Part shown: positions 17,281 through 26,991 of the stretch, in pieces | Layout: each line of letters starts with the position of its first letter | Numbering within the stretch: the stretch's first letter is position 1 | Assembly: GCA_963708735.1 (NCBI GenBank) | Contig: CAVPTW010000020.1 | Span: 62,001-126,000, forward strand | DNA: 64,000 nt | Direction: 5' to 3' | From: JAGPUQ01 sp963708735 | GTDB lineage: Bacteria > Pseudomonadota > Gammaproteobacteria > Pseudomonadales > Porticoccaceae | Translations under genes and position numbers: made by a program | Notes under the pieces: model-generated | Database searches by the model: none | Told to the model about the DNA's origin: nothing | Seen by the model: only the letters and a program-made list of their open reading frames with translations

Positions 17281-20052
17281 ATGGACAAGACTTATCAGCC
17301 CGGCGCCATCGAGCAACACTGGTATCAGCTCTGGGAACAACAGGGCCATTTCCGGCCGCAGGGCACGGGCGCGCCCTACTGCATCATGATCCCGCCGCCC
17401 AATGTCACCGGCAGCCTGCACATGGGCCACGGTTTTCAGGACGCCATCATGGACGCCCTGATCCGCTTCCGCCGCATGCAAGGGCGCAACACGCTCTGGC
17501 AGGTAGGCACCGACCACGCCGGCATCGCCACCCAGATGGTGGTGGAGCGGCAACTGGAAGCCGAAGGATTGAGCCGCCACGATCTGGGCCGCGACGCCTT
17601 CATCGACCGCGTGTGGCAATGGAAGGCGGAATCCGGCGGCACCATCACCCGTCAATTGCGGCGTCTGGGCGCGTCCACCGACTGGTCGCGGGAACGCTTC
17701 ACCATGGACGAGGGTTTTTCGCGCGCAGTGCGCGAGGCCTTCGTGCGTCTGTACGAAAAAGGCCTGATCTACCGCGGCCAGCGCCTGGTCAACTGGGACC
17801 CGCAACTGCATACGGCGATCTCCGATCTCGAAGTGGTGAGCGAAGAGGAAGCCGGCCACCTCTGGCACTTCCGCTACCCGCTCGCCGACGGCTCCGGCCA
17901 CCTCACCGTCGCCACCACCCGCCCCGAGACCATGCTGGGCGATACGGCGGTCGCGGTGCATCCGGACGACGAACGCTATCGCCACCTGGTGGGCAAAAGC
18001 ATCCGGCTGCCGCTCGCGAACCGGGAAATTCCAATCATCGCAGATGACTATGTGGACCCGGCCTTCGGCAGCGGCTGTGTGAAAATCACTCCCGCCCATG
18101 ACTTCAATGACCATGCCCTGGGCCTGCGTCACCGACTGCCCCTGATCAATATCCTGGAAGCCGATGCGCGTCTGAACGACAACGTCCCGCCCGCCTATCG
18201 GGGCCTCGACCGCTTCGAAGCGCGCCAGCGCGTGGTGGCCGACCTCAAGGCATTGGGGCTGCTGGAGAAGATCGAGGATCACCGCCTCAAGGTGCCGCGC
18301 GGCGATCGCTCCGGTGTGGTGATCGAGCCCTGGCTCACCGAGCAGTGGTATGTGGACACCAAACGTCTCGCGCCCCCTGCGATCGATGCGGTGGAGAGTG
18401 GCGCGATCCGCTTCGTGCCCAAGCAGTACGAGAACATGTATTTCTCCTGGATGCACGACATTCAGGACTGGTGCATCAGCCGCCAGCTGTGGTGGGGGCA
18501 CCGGATACCGGCCTGGTACGATCCCGAAGGCAGGGTCTTTGTGGGCCGCTCGGAAGCCGAGGTGCGCAAGCAGCACGGCATCGATGCCGCGGTACCCCTG
18601 CGCCAGGACGAAGACGTGCTCGACACCTGGTTCTCCTCCGGGCTGTGGACCTTCGGCACCCTCGGCTGGCCCGAGAAGACCCCTGAACTCGCCACCTTCC
18701 ATCCCACCGACGTGCTGGTCACCGGCTTCGACATCATCTTTTTCTGGGTCGCCCGCATGATCATGCTGAGCCTGGAATTCATGGATGAAGTGCCCTTCCG
18801 CACCATCTATGTCCACGGCCTGGTGCGCGACGGCCAGGGCCAGAAGATGTCGAAATCCAAGGGCAATGTGCTGGACCCCATCGATCTCATCGACGGCATC
18901 GGTCTGGAAGACCTGGTGGCCAAACGCACCAGCGGCCTGATGCGGCCGAAAGACGCGGAGAAAATCGCCCGCCAGACCCGCAAGGAATTCCCGGACGGCA
19001 TCGCCGCCCACGGCACCGATGCCCTGCGCTACACCTATTACTCACTCGCCAGTACCGGGCGCGACGTCCGCTTCGACGTCGGCCGCATCGAGGGCTTCCG
19101 CAACTTCTGCAACAAGATCTGGAATGCGACCCGCTATGTGCTGATGAACACCGAAGGCGAAGACTGCGCCGAGGACGGGCACGAAAACTACGATCTGTCG
19201 CGCGCCGACCGCTGGATCGTCAGCCGCCTGCAGCGCGCCGAACAGGCGGTAATCGCCGCGCTCGACAGCTTCCGTTTCGATCACGCCTCCCAGGCGCTCT
19301 ATGAGTTCGTATGGTCCGACTATTGCGACTGGTATCTGGAACTGTCGAAGCCCGTGCTCTGGGACGAGACCGCGCCCCGGGCCCTGAAAACCGGCACGCG
19401 GCGCACCTTGGTGCGGGTGCTTGAAACGACGCTGCGTCTCGCCCACCCGTTCATGCCATTCATCACCGAGGAAATCTGGCAGCGGGTGAAAACGCTCGCG
19501 GGCAAGGCTGGCGACACCATCATGCTGCAACCCTATCCAGTGCCACGGACGGACCGCATCGACCCGGACGCGGAGGCGGACATCGCCTGGATCCAGCAGG
19601 TGATCCTCGGCGTGCGCACCATCCGCGGCGAAATGAACATCGCGCCGGGACGCAAACTGCCGCTCTATTTTCGCCACGGCGAGTCCGCCGACCATGCCCG
19701 GCTGGACGCCAATCGCAGCTATCTGGCGCGGCTCGCCAATCTCGACGAGATGGTCTGGCTGGAGCCGGGCGACGAACCGCCGGCAGCGGCAACGGTGCTC
19801 GCCGGCGCCATGGAACTCCATGTGCCGCTGGCCGGTTTGATCGACAAGGACGCGGAGCTCGCGCGGCTCGACCGGGAAATCGCCAAAAGCACGCAGGAGA
19901 TCCAGCGGTTGAACGGCAAGCTCGGCAACGCCAGCTTTGTCGCCAATGCACCGCCGGACGTGGTGGAGCGGGAGCGCGAGAAAGCGGCGGCAGCGGCGGA
20001 CGCGCTACACCGGCTATCCGCGCAGCGCGAGCGGATCGCTGCGCTGCCCTGA
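17281..20052 (+). CDS. valS: Valyl-tRNA synthetase
   Basis: 923 residues from the family-typical start MDKTYQPGAIEQHWYQLW. Class I signatures: GSLHMGHGFQD (HIGH) about 45 residues in, and KMSKSKGN near residue 520. The editing domain lies between them (TTRPETMLGDTAV), then the anticodon-binding domain and the C-terminal coiled-coil arm (AKSTQEIQRLNGKLGNASFVANAP). Charges tRNA-Val and edits mischarged Thr-tRNA. The ATG has only a weak upstream purine stretch, so translation may start 270 bases earlier as a fusion. Confidence 0.96.
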   Translation: MDKTYQPGAIEQHWYQLWEQQGHFRPQGTGAPYCIMIPPPNVTGSLHMGHGFQDAIMDALIRFRRMQGRNTLWQVGTDHAGIATQMVVERQLEAEGLSRHDLGRDAFIDRVWQWKAESGGTITRQLRRLGASTDWSRERFTMDEGFSRAVREAFVRLYEKGLIYRGQRLVNWDPQLHTAISDLEVVSEEEAGHLWHFRYPLADGSGHLTVATTRPETMLGDTAVAVHPDDERYRHLVGKSIRLPLANREIPIIADDYVDPAFGSGCVKITPAHDFNDHALGLRHRLPLINILEADARLNDNVPPAYRGLDRFEARQRVVADLKALGLLEKIEDHRLKVPRGDRSGVVIEPWLTEQWYVDTKRLAPPAIDAVESGAIRFVPKQYENMYFSWMHDIQDWCISRQLWWGHRIPAWYDPEGRVFVGRSEAEVRKQHGIDAAVPLRQDEDVLDTWFSSGLWTFGTLGWPEKTPELATFHPTDVLVTGFDIIFFWVARMIMLSLEFMDEVPFRTIYVHGLVRDGQGQKMSKSKGNVLDPIDLIDGIGLEDLVAKRTSGLMRPKDAEKIARQTRKEFPDGIAAHGTDALRYTYYSLASTGRDVRFDVGRIEGFRNFCNKIWNATRYVLMNTEGEDCAEDGHENYDLSRADRWIVSRLQRAEQAVIAALDSFRFDHASQALYEFVWSDYCDWYLELSKPVLWDETAPRALKTGTRRTLVRVLETTLRLAHPFMPFITEEIWQRVKTLAGKAGDTIMLQPYPVPRTDRIDPDAEADIAWIQQVILGVRTIRGEMNIAPGRKLPLYFRHGESADHARLDANRSYLARLANLDEMVWLEPGDEPPAAATVLAGAMELHVPLAGLIDKDAELARLDREIAKSTQEIQRLNGKLGNASFVANAPPDVVEREREKAAAAADALHRLSAQRERIAALP

Positions 20053-20141
20053 GTCCAGGGCGGCGCGGCGCCAGGGTCCAATTAGCCAACGATACCGGTT
20101 ACTCTTGGGGCAAATCCTGTCGATCGGCACGAGACATCCCC

Positions 20142-21860
20142 ATGAACGAGACCACCACGGCAGCCGCGATCCCCATTCCCTATCCATTGCTCGATCAGCG
20201 GCTGACGACAGCGCCCGATTCACCGTTTACCCTGGAGACGCTTCGCATCCGGGGCATCGACACCCCGTGCTGGCGCCAGAGCTTTCCCCATCTGCGCGCG
20301 GTGTTCGCGCACACGGCGCAGTTCGCCGACCGCGATTATCTGGTGTACGAAGGCGAGCGCCTAACCTACGCCGCGCACCACCGCCAGGTTGCGGCGCTCG
20401 CCCACGCCATGACGACGCGCTTCGGTATCCGCAAGGGCGATCGCGTGGCGCTGGCGATGCGCAACTATCCCGAATGGCCGATGGTGTTCTGGGCCAGCGT
20501 GGCGATCGGCGCCGTCATCGTGCCGCTGAACGCCTGGCTGACCGGCGGCGAACTCGCCTACGCGCTGGCGGACTCGGGCAGCCGCCTGCTGGTGGTCGAC
20601 GCCGAACGTCTGGCGAGCCTCGAACCTCATCTGCCCGCACTGACGGATCTGGAAGCCACCATCGTCGTGCGCGGTCCCGGCGCGCTGCCGGCGTCGGTTC
20701 ACGCCTGGCACGATGTGCTCGCCGAAACGCATCCCGCGGAACTCCCACCCTGCACACTCGATCCCGAGGACGATGCCGCGATCTACTACACCTCGGGCAC
20801 CACCGGGCAACCCAAGGGCGCGCTGCTCACCCACCGCAACATCTGCTCCAATCAGGTCACCGGGGTCTATCTGCGCGCGCGCACCGAATTCCGCTACGGC
20901 CGCACGCCCCAGCCACCCGCGACGCAGATGGGCCAGCTCATCAGCGTGCCGCTGTTTCATGTCACGGGCTCGATCGCCATGTTGATCGGCAGCACCATTC
21001 AGGGCTCCAAGCTGGTATTCATGCACCGCTGGAATCCCGAGGACGCGATCCGGCTGATCGAGCGCGAGCGGCTGAACTCCTTCGGCGGTGTGCCTTCGAT
21101 GCCGCTGCAGGTGATCGAATCACCTATTTTCAGGCAGCACGACACCTCCTCGGTAATGGCGGTGCTGTTCGGCGGTGCCCCGCCATCGCCGGAACTCGCG
21201 CGCCGCATCAAGGACGTGTTCCCGAATGCGTCGGCCAGCAACGGCTACGGCCTCACCGAAACTTCCGGCGTCGCCACGGTGAATGTCGCCGAGGACTATC
21301 TGGCGAAGCCCGCCAGTGCCGGGGTGCCGGCGCCGGTGTCGCGCGTGAAGATCATGGACCGGGATGCCAGTACGGAACTACCGATGGGCGAGACCGGCGA
21401 AATCTGGATTCGCGGCCCACAGGTATTCAAGGGCTATTGGCGCAATCCCGATGCCACCGCCAAGGCGCTGGTGGATGGCTGGTTGCGCAGCGGCGATCTG
21501 GGCTATGTGGATGAGGACGGCGCACTGTTCGTGGTCGATCGCGCCAAGGACATGCTGCTGCGCGGCGGCGAGAACATCTACTGCATCGAAGTGGAAAATG
21601 CGCTGCATACCCACCCGGATGTGCTGGATGCGGCGGTGGTTGGCATCCCCGATCCGGTTCTGGGCGAGCGCGTGGGTGCCATGGTGCAAATACGCGCGGG
21701 CGCCACCGCGGACGCCGCCGCCCTGCGCGCCCATGTCGCCACGCGTATCGCGGCCTTCAAGGTGCCGGAGCGCATCGACATCGTCGACGAACCCCTGCCG
21801 CGCAACGCCAACGGCAAGATTCTCAAGCCGCAGGTGAAATCGGCCATGGGGCTCGGTTGA
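20142..21860 (+). CDS. Acyl-CoA synthetase (AMP-dependent fatty-acid/carboxylic-acid:CoA ligase)
   Basis: 572 residues, ANL superfamily. P-loop YYTSGTTGQPKGALLTH near residue 210; GYGLTETSG (adenine binding) near residue 368; RSGDLGYVDEDG; hinge VDRAKDMLLRGGENIYC; C-terminal catalytic lysine in PRNANGKILKPQ. It activates a carboxylic acid to acyl-AMP, then acyl-CoA. The chain length cannot be read reliably. It stands alone, 90 bases after valS, with its own start context. Confidence 0.88.
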   Translation: MNETTTAAAIPIPYPLLDQRLTTAPDSPFTLETLRIRGIDTPCWRQSFPHLRAVFAHTAQFADRDYLVYEGERLTYAAHHRQVAALAHAMTTRFGIRKGDRVALAMRNYPEWPMVFWASVAIGAVIVPLNAWLTGGELAYALADSGSRLLVVDAERLASLEPHLPALTDLEATIVVRGPGALPASVHAWHDVLAETHPAELPPCTLDPEDDAAIYYTSGTTGQPKGALLTHRNICSNQVTGVYLRARTEFRYGRTPQPPATQMGQLISVPLFHVTGSIAMLIGSTIQGSKLVFMHRWNPEDAIRLIERERLNSFGGVPSMPLQVIESPIFRQHDTSSVMAVLFGGAPPSPELARRIKDVFPNASASNGYGLTETSGVATVNVAEDYLAKPASAGVPAPVSRVKIMDRDASTELPMGETGEIWIRGPQVFKGYWRNPDATAKALVDGWLRSGDLGYVDEDGALFVVDRAKDMLLRGGENIYCIEVENALHTHPDVLDAAVVGIPDPVLGERVGAMVQIRAGATADAAALRAHVATRIAAFKVPERIDIVDEPLPRNANGKILKPQVKSAMGLG

Positions 21861-21989
21861 CCACATTCCCATTTTTTTCGCGCGAACGGAGCGTGAACGG
21901 AGCACAAATCCAGCGCATCATCCAAAGGTAGCGATCGTCCGCTCGGGACGCTACTGGCTCACCAGCGTCCGCACAGGGATACCACCGTC

Positions 21990-22643
21990 ATGGAAGTTTC
22001 GATCACACTGGTCATCGTGATTATTACCGGCCTGGTATCGCTTCGGGCGTTTAACAATCCCAAACTCATGGACGATCTGATTTTCTACCCGCCCGCCATC
22101 GCGCGGCGTCATCAATGGTATCGTTTTTTCACCTGCGGCCTGATTCACGCGGACGCGGCGCACCTTATCTTCAACATGATTTCGCTGTACATGTTCGGGC
22201 GCTTTGTCGAATCTGCATTTGTCGCCATTTTCCACGGCGCCGGCAAGGCGCTTTATTTGGCCATGTATGTCCTGGCCCTGCTCGTATCCCTGATCCCAAC
22301 CTTTCTCAAAAACAAAAACAACGTCAATTACAGGAGTCTCGGCGCATCGGGCGCCGTATCCGCGGTGGTATTCGCCGGGCTGCTGATCGCACCCTATCTC
22401 GAGGTGGGGTTTTTCTTCCTTCCGCCGATCATTCCCGGGTTTGTTTTCGGGCCTTTGTATCTGATCATTTCCGCCGCCCTTGATAGACGAGGTGGCGGAA
22501 GAATCAATCATTCCGCCCATATCTGGGGCGCGCTGTTCGGCCTGTCGTATGTGCTGGTTGTTGGAAAACTGCTGGGAAACTACAACGCTATTCCGGCGTT
22601 TATTGCGGGAATAAAGCTGTATTTTCGCGCCAAGGGCTTGTGA
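21990..22643 (+). CDS. Rhomboid family intramembrane serine protease
   Basis: 217 residues, about six membrane segments. The rhomboid landmarks are visible: RFFTCGLIHADAAHLIFNM (L1/TM2 His-containing segment), GASGAVSAVVFAGLL with the catalytic serine in GASG near residue 120, and INHSAHIWGALFGL with the catalytic histidine near residue 177. It should cleave membrane protein substrates in the inner membrane. No extra domains. Flanked downstream by a transposase scrap; base usage is less GC-rich than in neighbouring core genes. Confidence 0.88.
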   Translation: MEVSITLVIVIITGLVSLRAFNNPKLMDDLIFYPPAIARRHQWYRFFTCGLIHADAAHLIFNMISLYMFGRFVESAFVAIFHGAGKALYLAMYVLALLVSLIPTFLKNKNNVNYRSLGASGAVSAVVFAGLLIAPYLEVGFFFLPPIIPGFVFGPLYLIISAALDRRGGGRINHSAHIWGALFGLSYVLVVGKLLGNYNAIPAFIAGIKLYFRAKGL

Positions 22644-22781
22644 TCGGGAATACTGTTGATTCGTTTGCCATATCAGTCTGCCCCATGCGGTCGAGCACGG
22701 CGACCAAAGTGATCCTGCCCACCAACAACGAACACGCCTTTAGGGGGTCTTTTGAATTGGCTCTTTTGAATTTCGCATGGG

Positions 22782-22967
22782 TCAAGCGGCCTGCGGGTCA
22801 GGGGATAGAAAGTCGAGCTTTCCTGCGATCAGAAAGATCACTGTTGTTCGGATAATGGACAGCCGGCGATAACCTCTCGCCTTGGGTTTGGCGGCCTGGA
22901 ACAGTCCGTTGAGCGCTTCCAGGAAGCCGTTGGTCATGCGCGTTCGCCCAGGCGACGATGCTCTCAA
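22782..22967 (-). pseudogene. ISL3-type transposase C-terminal remnant
   Basis: The short frame encodes TRMTNGFLEALNGLFQAAKPKARGYRRLSIIRT...FLIAGKLDF, the standard C-terminus of ISL3-family transposases. The rest of the transposase is absent. A stretch just downstream (about 22741-22775, GGGTCTTTTGAATTGGC...) may be the element's end. Non-functional scrap. Confidence 0.72.
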
Positions 22968-23100
22968 GGTGATTGCAGATCGTCCGTCAGTCTTCGCGTT
23001 TTAACATTTTCACCGCCTCCAAAAAACAGAAGTCGGCGAAAACCGCAAATTTCAATTTTGGTGACAGTGGGGAGCGGGAGATTACCCGGAATCTGGCGAT

Positions 23101-23129
23101 TCGCGGCGCCGGTGGCACCGGCGCCGCGA
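23101..23129 (-). terminator. Perfect 14-bp palindrome downstream of the phosphotriesterase gene
   Basis: TCGCGGCGCCGGTG and its exact reverse complement are separated by one base, 18 bases past the stop of the minus-strand hydrolase gene. There is no T-run on the minus side, so it may protect the mRNA end or act with other factors rather than be a simple intrinsic terminator. Confidence 0.5.
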
Positions 23130-23146
23130 TGGCATTTGTTACTCGA

Positions 23147-24136
23147 TCAACGCCTTCTTCGTTTTGGCGGTGCTCCAAAATAGCTGCACGGGTTTTTGAT
23201 CATCAGCGTATCGATCGTTTCTTGCGTGACACCGGCCTTGCGCATCGTCGGCAGAATATTGCGCGAGATATGCGCCACGTTCCAGTTCGGCGACGCGGCA
23301 ATCATGCCATCCAGCACACCGGTATCGCGACCGCGCCAGCATTGGAGGGTGTCATGGGATAGCATGATGCGGTCATACCCAACGCTGAGCAGTCCGAGCA
23401 ACGACGCCAGCCGCAGCTTGTCCGACGCAATGGATTCGATACCAAACCGGTCAAACCCCAGCCACGCACCCCGCTCGAGAATGTCGAAGTAATAACGCAT
23501 ATCGCCGACGCCACAGGCGTGGCCGATCAGCACCTTGTTAAAATCGACCTTCTCTTCCTCGAAGATGTCCAGCGTTTCGCGGCCATAGGGATCCATCTCG
23601 TCGTTGTGACAGAGGATTGGCGCACCCGTTGCCTTGCTCGCACGCGCCGCGGCCCGCAAACATTTTATCTCGGTCTCCTTGATGCCCTGGCCCGGCGGGG
23701 TGACGCCATGAATGCCACCGCTGGCGGTCTTGATGATCCCGGCCTTGATCCCGGTTTTTCCGATCCCCTCCTTTATCTCTCTTGTGTACACATCGGCGAT
23801 GCCATCGATGTCCATCAGCCGGAAATGCTGCGGAATACCCAGCGCGTCATTGTACAAACCCGTGGCAATGACGATCTGGATCCCGGATTTATCGGCCATT
23901 TCGGCGGCAAATTCGGGGTCGCGGCCCAGTTCCATCGGGCAGGGATCGACGAAGCTTTTAATCCCGAGATCCCTGATCTCCTTGAGCTTGTCTACAACCT
24001 TTTTGCCTTCCTTTTTGCGGTCGAAATCTTCATGGTCAAGCTCCCAGCCCGGCCAGCCAATTCCCAAGTGCTCATGAATCAAGGTGGTTCCCAGATCTTC
24101 GACCGCGATTGGGCCTAATACTGAATTGACCTTCAT
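23147..24136 (-). CDS. php: Phosphotriesterase-family metal-dependent hydrolase (PTE/lactonase-like)
   Basis: 329 residues, amidohydrolase superfamily. Metal ligands are in place: HEH near residues 20-22 (LIHEHL), the carbamylated lysine in GIIKTASG near 136, CHND near 178, IGHACG near 206, and the catalytic aspartate in LSHDT near 263. Family members hydrolyse phosphotriesters, lactones or similar esters; the physiological substrate is unknown. The C-terminus ends in a basic run (PPKRRRR) after the family's NPCSYFG, suggesting an altered last few residues. It starts divergently from a broken GST gene. Confidence 0.88.
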   Translation of the reverse strand: MKVNSVLGPIAVEDLGTTLIHEHLGIGWPGWELDHEDFDRKKEGKKVVDKLKEIRDLGIKSFVDPCPMELGRDPEFAAEMADKSGIQIVIATGLYNDALGIPQHFRLMDIDGIADVYTREIKEGIGKTGIKAGIIKTASGGIHGVTPPGQGIKETEIKCLRAAARASKATGAPILCHNDEMDPYGRETLDIFEEEKVDFNKVLIGHACGVGDMRYYFDILERGAWLGFDRFGIESIASDKLRLASLLGLLSVGYDRIMLSHDTLQCWRGRDTGVLDGMIAASPNWNVAHISRNILPTMRKAGVTQETIDTLMIKNPCSYFGAPPKRRRR

Positions 24137-24354
24137 GCTAGCTCCCCTGTTATTTGACGTTCATTGTGCGAACTGCCGGCAGCGGGTGTATTGGCTTTGT
24201 TCAGCCTACCGTCTGGACGGATTCGTGGAGCGATGGTGCCCGAGATATTCGCCAAGTTCCAGTTCGGGCCGGCGGTCGGTTCCACCGTCACCGCCGGCCT
24301 AACCCGTCAGTGCTCACTCCTGCGGCCGGGGACCCTGGACGAAAGGCGTCCGAA

Positions 24355-24640
24355 GATCTTGATTGGCGGCCATGCCAAGGAGAGCGCCATGGGCCGGGTG
24401 GAAGCGGTCGATGGACCAAAAGCCAAAGGCAAAAACCAGCTGGCGTGGCTGGATGGCCTGATGAACGGGCGCGACTCTGTCGGCGGTAACAGCATCGGGC
24501 TTGCCGACATCACCCTTGCTGCCTGGATTTCGCCACGGGCGTGGGCCAGCCCATTCCACCCGAGCGCAAGAACGTCAACGCCTGGTTTCAGCGCATGGAT
24601 CAACGCCCAAGCGCGCGGCAGGGCCTTTCCCCGCTGGGAG
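24355..24640 (+). pseudogene. Glutathione S-transferase remnant (C-terminal domain only)
   Basis: One frame encodes LAWLDGLMNGRDSVGGNSIGLADITLAAWI, and a second frame, after a shift near 24523, encodes VGQPIPPERKNVNAWFQRMDQRPSA. Joined, they are the typical GST C-terminal helical domain. The thioredoxin-like N-terminal half is missing. No usable start. The surrounding 24137-24833 stretch holds no other convincing gene. Confidence 0.7.
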
Positions 24641-24833
24641 CAAGTGGGCATGCGCGGCTAGTGCGCAGGTTTCCCGTCCACCCGAAGATGTGCGATCGCA
24701 CCACCGTGACGCTCAGGTATGTGCTCGACGGATGGAATCACGGGCACTGCCTGCCATCGCCGTAACCCGATTTTTGCGCAGCACCCGCGCTGCGTCCGGG
24801 TGGCCTGGCGGATCAACCCAAGACTCGCCACCC

Positions 24834-25691
24834 TCAGCCCTGGGTGGCGCCATCCAGGTCACTCGCGTCATGGCGTTCCGGTACACGCTCCGCTTCCGGC
24901 CCCCAGCTCTTGTTGACACGCTGGCCGCGTTGGACCGCGGGCCGCGCCTCGATTTCGGACGCCCAGCGCACCACATGGGTATAGGAAGCGACATCAAGGA
25001 ATTCCGCCGCTTTGTAAAGGTCGTGCAAGACCAGGCTGCCATACCAGGGATAGGTCGCGATGTCCGCGATGTTGTAATCGTTGCCGCACAGATAACGTCG
25101 CGTCGAGAGGTTCCGGTCGAGGACGTCGAGCTGGCGCTTGACCTCCATGGCGTAGCGGTCGATGCAGTATTCGATCTTCTCGGGGGCATAGGCGTAGAAG
25201 TGTCCGAAGCCACCGCCGAGGTAGGGCGCGCTGCCCATCTGCCAGAACAGCCACGAAAAACATTCGGCACGCGCGGATAAGTCTCTGGGCAGGAACGCAT
25301 CGAATTTTTCCGCCAGGTAGAGCAGGATAGCCCCGGATTCGAAAACCCGGGTCGGTGGCGAGGTGCTGCGATCCAGCAGCGCGGGGATCTTGGAATTCGG
25401 GTTCAGTTCCACAAACCCGCTGCCAAACTGGTCGCCTTCGCCGATATTGATGAGCCAGGCATCGTATTCAGCGTCGGTTCGACCAAGCGCCAGGAGTTCC
25501 TCCAACATCACCGTGACCTTGACCCCGTTGGGCGTCGCGAGCGAATACAGCTGGAGTGGATGTTTGCCCACGGGCAAGGCCTTGTCGTGGGTGGCGCCCG
25601 CAACGGGTCGGTTGATCTTGCTCCAGTTGCCGATGCTGCCCGGTTTCCACGTCCAGACTTTCGGGGGTGTGTAGATCGATGCGCTGGCCAT
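24834..25691 (-). CDS. yghU: YghU-type glutathione S-transferase / disulfide-bond oxidoreductase
   Basis: 285 residues. The start follows AGGAAG by 8-9 bases. The N-terminal extension KVWTWKPGSIGNWSKINRP, then LQLYSLATPNGVKVTVMLEEL (thioredoxin fold), EGDQFGSGFVELNPNSKIPAL and the C-terminal helical domain with GNDYNIADIATYPW are all YghU signatures. YghU binds two glutathiones and reduces disulfides rather than conjugating. The last residues (DASDLDGATQG) are not family-typical. Confidence 0.88.
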   Translation of the reverse strand: MASASIYTPPKVWTWKPGSIGNWSKINRPVAGATHDKALPVGKHPLQLYSLATPNGVKVTVMLEELLALGRTDAEYDAWLINIGEGDQFGSGFVELNPNSKIPALLDRSTSPPTRVFESGAILLYLAEKFDAFLPRDLSARAECFSWLFWQMGSAPYLGGGFGHFYAYAPEKIEYCIDRYAMEVKRQLDVLDRNLSTRRYLCGNDYNIADIATYPWYGSLVLHDLYKAAEFLDVASYTHVVRWASEIEARPAVQRGQRVNKSWGPEAERVPERHDASDLDGATQG

Positions 25692-26000
25692 GAGCAGGCT
25701 TCCTATTGTCGGGGTCGACAGAGTGTAATGGGGACTCTCTGGATACGACACCCAGCCCAGGGATGGGTAACGGGATTGCTCCAGGAAAGACAGGCTAGAC
25801 CCCGTGTTCTCCCATGTTTCTCTGCGGGCATCGATGAGGCTCCCCGCACGGCGAGCGAGCCCGCCAGCGCCACGGCCGCCAGGCAGCCCTGTCGCTGGGG
25901 CCACGCTCGCGCGGAACTCGCCGCGCTGGCCGCCGACAAGGGCCGCCCCGTTTATCCGCTGGCCTGCCCACCGACAGACTCGGACCAGCCGGTGGCTCGC
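25692..26000. other. Intergenic stretch, no supported gene
   Basis: About 310 bases between yghU and the hsp20 cluster. A plus-strand frame ends in ARAELAALAADKGRPVYPLACPP..., which could be the tail of a lost gene, but I cannot assign it to a family. I see no repeat or RNA gene. Confidence 0.4.
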
Positions 26001-26507
26001 TCAATCCACTGAGATGGCGATCTTGCGCGGGGTGCTCTGCTCGGCCTTGGGCAACTCGACGCGCAACACGCCGTTGCGGTAGATCGCCTTCGCCTGGTCG
26101 GCCAGCACCTGGACGGGCAGGGGCACCACGCGGCGGAAATTACCGTAGGCGCACTGCAACAACCGGTAGCGCCCCGCGGTGCTCTCGCTCTCGAAACGCT
26201 TTTCGCCGGAGACGATGAGCATATCGTCCTGCACCTCGATTTCGAAGTCGTCCTTGTCCAATCCGGGAATTTCCAAGCGCACGACCAGGCGCCGCTCGTC
26301 TTCGAACAGATCGCCGCCCACCAGCGACCAGCTCTGCGACGGCCAGTAGAAACCGTCGTCGACCGTGCTTTTCTCCGGCAATCCGCTCTTCTCTCCGGGC
26401 CGGAACCGGGTCAGGGCGCCGACCGTGCCATCGCGCAGCCGATGCCAGCCCTCGGCCATGGAATCCCAGATATTGCTGAATCCGTGCTTGACGTCGTCTA
26501 GCTTCAT
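26001..26507 (-). CDS. Small heat-shock protein, Hsp20/alpha-crystallin family (third of three)
   Basis: 168 residues. The alpha-crystallin domain is in the second half: RRLVVRLEIPGLDKDDFEIEVQDDMLIVSGEK..., FRRVVPLPVQV, and the closing IYRNGVLRVELPKAE. The long N-terminal arm (MKLDDVKHGFSNIWDSMAEGW) differs from the other two copies. ATP-independent holdase for unfolding proteins. Last gene of the minus-strand hsp20 run; a GC-rich hairpin separates it from the second copy, which may set its expression level. Confidence 0.93.
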   Translation of the reverse strand: MKLDDVKHGFSNIWDSMAEGWHRLRDGTVGALTRFRPGEKSGLPEKSTVDDGFYWPSQSWSLVGGDLFEDERRLVVRLEIPGLDKDDFEIEVQDDMLIVSGEKRFESESTAGRYRLLQCAYGNFRRVVPLPVQVLADQAKAIYRNGVLRVELPKAEQSTPRKIAISVD

Positions 26508-26541
26508 GGTTGACTCCTTCGCTTGGCCATGCGGTGAGATT

Positions 26542-26567
26542 CCCGGGCCCCGCGGCGGGGGCCCGGG
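26542..26567 (-). terminator. GC hairpin between hsp20 genes
   Basis: CCCGGGCCCCG and CGGGGGCCCGGG face each other around a 3-base loop in the gap between the second and third hsp20 genes. There is no U-tract, so partial termination or mRNA processing is more likely than full termination. Confidence 0.45.
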
Positions 26568-26570
26568 TGT

Positions 26571-26957
26571 TCAGCCTCGAACCTCGATCTTCCGCGGTTG
26601 CGCGTGCTCGGCCTTGGGAATCCGCAACTTGAGCACGCCCTGATGAAGCTCCGCGGTGACCTTTTCGACATCGAGCTCCCGGGACAGGGTGAACACGCGC
26701 CGATACCGCGGCACCGTGATCTCCGCGTGCTTGGCCTCCAGGCCTTCGGGCAACTGAATCTGAGCGACGCCTTCGATGGTCAGGGTGTCGGCGTCGATCT
26801 GCAGGTCGAGCCCATCACGGGAAACCCCGGGCAGATCCGCATACAGGGTGATCCCCGCGCTGTCCTCGATCACATCCACCGGCGGCAACAGGGCGGTCTC
26901 TTCGGCGCGCCCCGCGCTGTCGCCGCTGCGGGTCGCTACGCTGGTGTTGTCACTCAT
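26571..26957 (-). CDS. Small heat-shock protein, Hsp20 family (second of three)
   Basis: 128 residues. The start follows GAGGAGG by 8 bases; longer in-frame starts would overlap the upstream hsp20. Core: PPVDVIEDSAGITLYADLPGVSRDGLDLQIDADTLTIEG..., RRVFTLSRELDVEKVTAEL, and the closing GVLKLRIPKAEHAQPRKIEV. It has the shortest N-terminal arm of the three, so it may assemble into smaller oligomers. Same strand as, and 34 bases after, the first copy. Confidence 0.93.
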   Translation of the reverse strand: MSDNTSVATRSGDSAGRAEETALLPPVDVIEDSAGITLYADLPGVSRDGLDLQIDADTLTIEGVAQIQLPEGLEAKHAEITVPRYRRVFTLSRELDVEKVTAELHQGVLKLRIPKAEHAQPRKIEVRG

Positions 26958-26991
26958 GACTATGTCCTCCTCTCGAACGGATTGCGAAGGT

